Below are positions 6,001 to 6,090 of a stretch of DNA of 6,090 nucleotides, in pieces. Both the position numbers and the translations under genes were made by a program. The DNA comes from FEN-987 sp035524675 (GTDB lineage: Archaea > Thermoproteota > Bathyarchaeia > 40CM-2-53-6), in contig DATKOK010000034.1 of the NCBI GenBank assembly GCA_035524675.1, positions 1 to 6,090 of the forward strand, read 5' to 3'. The notes below the pieces were generated by a model, which was not told where the DNA came from, searched no databases, and saw only the letters and a list, made by a program, of their open reading frames with translations. Position 1 is the stretch's first letter. Each line of letters opens with the position of its first letter.

Positions 6001-6090
6001 CGGAAGCACAGTGACGTTTGCGGAGATGAGCTGGTCCGGATAGCCGGCGGCGCTCGCGTACAGATTGTAGATTCCAGGAGAGACGCCTTC
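3007..6090 (-). CDS. Giant secreted repeat protein with carboxypeptidase-regulatory-like domains (C-terminal part; start outside window)
   Basis: The frame is open from the right edge to the TGA at 3009-3007, so about 1027 residues of a longer protein are visible. The GTG at 6009 is internal, because reading on to 6090 adds 27 residues that fit the repeat pattern. I number from that GTG as residue 1. Five copies of G-x-Y-x7-G-Y (starting at -21, 191, 337, 530 and 930) lie in segments like carboxypeptidase-regulatory-like/PEGA-type beta-sandwich domains, which build cell-surface proteins. At least 15 N-x-S/T sequons are present. Three close cysteine pairs (121/128, 256/261, 438/448) suggest disulfides. 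DSDTDRDGLSD (700-710) resembles a calcium-binding loop. Composition is rich in Tyr, Asn, Ser, Gly and Pro. The C-terminus is a short charged helix (about 983-1000) with no membrane anchor or sorting signal, so attachment, if any, would be elsewhere. I see no catalytic motif; adhesin, S-layer-associated or exopolymer-binding roles are all possible. Confidence 0.85.
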   Translation of the reverse strand, partial: EGVSPGIYNLYASAAGYPDQLISANVTVLPTQSLHLDGYIDPGIVVKGTIYSRGDYGAVNWPAAPRPVYIEMYDSDSYSSTDRVAFSPLNYSTQPYMAYDWDYFSNHPNLPTPRPVAFPWFSTFSYYSTLYPSATANPNYNSLSPILCGGNVDACAKPNGVGPARYWWVDSSGTFTNGGGTDGFTFQFGVEGLFGTPTNFDGHIPQSYASWSDGLGVGRYWVRAWINGYTQTGLDGRVIVPASFTVSKYEWNGNVIVPVYLRYSGSVNITVHFHDQENTLTDCPIDGCPGNLATGLAKGNRYLVAEVRDSAGTLVGINFTIVLSNQTIARIEVNGFGMIGPDTIGVRYSYLLYQGYRDYGITTGTYRIYLYMRGYLQSEADSAFITSGSTQIESNMHRAGRLNMTLYSIDWQKPRVQRPWEFPGARLRIYVFSSAPQLNEGYVGYPFLSAAGGDRDVEPTMQPSCYNPSASPPYCPMLPQVVDPTDPIGSTIVVNEWDGYSEADVDGPGIFPSLLNGVLYGQTYYPTWNIGGFLEVPSYYRFDVSDNFTSSESLPTGFYSAYALTYGYLQTRETTVYSTEGSISDIKMDLLKGINITLFIPFTTEGLLAPTQYNMSMRVRVFDSSGYLVAAAATKGPDSATTRSDYDSSDFFGLGRFTGSNRLPLVSIYETYYPDPFSPSPSPGNNPQNTGSITTVNATSSADTFLWYGSWQIGAQGESILGWQAFDSDTDRDGLSDFGTFQTNVNFWGLNEWRTAIPYHTQMVRIFLGGIYDVFGDPLDGQNAGVLSSPPWVNGTGEPIDSMPYGISATGKSDNTFTVEVDCWNEYRTPVFPSGTAPPVSNWYPPPEGLLEGDSFHTILNNPHSLFGFTGLTLSPNSLGPYSQQQPWQIPVAPLGGETSAIFKLDKRGYIQGQVLGFTLDNQLRTVSWAQLDATTDNYNITQYSWDGYYDGYLDPGSYNISISLPGYSTIQTNASISPGQASAGYDFTLELNNTPALNSSSSLMIALTPSDYEKQLRTLESLMRKL
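3187..6075 (-). repeat. Five degenerate G-x-Y-x7-G-Y protein repeats within the large secreted protein
   Basis: The copies lie at 6075-6040, 5439-5404, 5001-4966, 4422-4387 and 3222-3187, reading for example GRYWVRAWINGY, GTYRIYLYMRGY and GFYSAYALTYGY. In every copy the first Gly and the Gly of GY are exactly ten residues apart. Three copies are followed by Gln two residues after GY. Spacing between copies is 212, 146, 193 and 400 residues, so one unit may have decayed or been replaced between the fourth and fifth. DNA identity between copies is low, which points to old duplication. Confidence 0.75.
3880..3912 (-). other. Calcium-loop-like motif DSDTDRDGLSD in the large secreted protein
   Basis: Asp at alternate positions followed by DGLSD is the pattern seen in thrombospondin-type-3 and EF-hand-like loops of extracellular proteins. 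Only one copy is seen here. Calcium binding is inferred from the motif alone. Confidence 0.6.

Noticed and set aside
3007..6009. Treating the GTG at 6009 as the start of the large protein
   Set aside because: The frame continues without a stop to 6090 and the added 27 residues contain another repeat copy and a sequon, so the gene is incomplete at the window edge.
1..6090. CRISPR array, tRNA, rRNA, insertion sequence or attachment site
   Set aside because: I found no regularly spaced direct DNA repeats, no clover-leaf-like segment, no transposase frame and no terminal inverted repeats with target duplications.

Overview
The window reads as a piece of a prokaryotic chromosome, most likely archaeal. 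All five supportable genes lie on the minus strand. The archaeal reading rests on three things: purine-rich GGTGA/GGAGGTGA ribosome-binding sites, an AT-rich TATA-like element at about -21 to -28 from a start codon that has no Shine-Dalgarno (the layout of a leaderless archaeal mRNA), and a very long Tyr/Asn/Ser/Gly-rich secreted protein with many N-glycosylation sequons and few Lys. I cannot place it more finely; a mesophilic or moderately thermophilic Thermoproteota/TACK-type archaeon is a guess. Base composition is near balanced and no mobile element, CRISPR array, tRNA or rRNA is visible.

Layout in transcription order (right to left). (1) 6090-3007: the C-terminal ~1027 residues of a giant extracellular protein with degenerate beta-sandwich repeats resembling carboxypeptidase-regulatory-like domains, a calcium-loop-like motif and three close cysteine pairs. 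The true start lies outside the window. (2) 2913-2713: a canonical dodecin, a small flavin-binding/storage protein, probably starting at a TTG. (3) 2568-814: a 584-residue FAD flavoprotein of the succinate dehydrogenase/fumarate reductase superfamily, with substitutions at the usual covalent-FAD His, one catalytic His and the proton-shuttle Arg. (4) 812-495: a 105-residue plant-type [2Fe-2S] protein equal to only the N-terminal half of SdhB/FrdB, translationally coupled to the flavoprotein. (5) 230-1: the N-terminus of a secreted family-5 (peptide/oligopeptide type) ABC-transporter solute-binding protein, behind its own apparent promoter and two inverted repeats.

How they fit together: the flavoprotein and [2Fe-2S] protein form an evident two-gene redox module with no membrane anchor and no second Fe-S domain in view. 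The dodecin directly upstream is a plausible flavin buffer for the same module. The secreted repeat protein and the solute-binding protein flank this module and are surface or uptake functions with no demonstrated link to it. The most interesting features are the reshaped active site with its minimal electron-transfer partner, and a well-placed ribosome-binding site and ATG that are one base out of frame with the flavoprotein.
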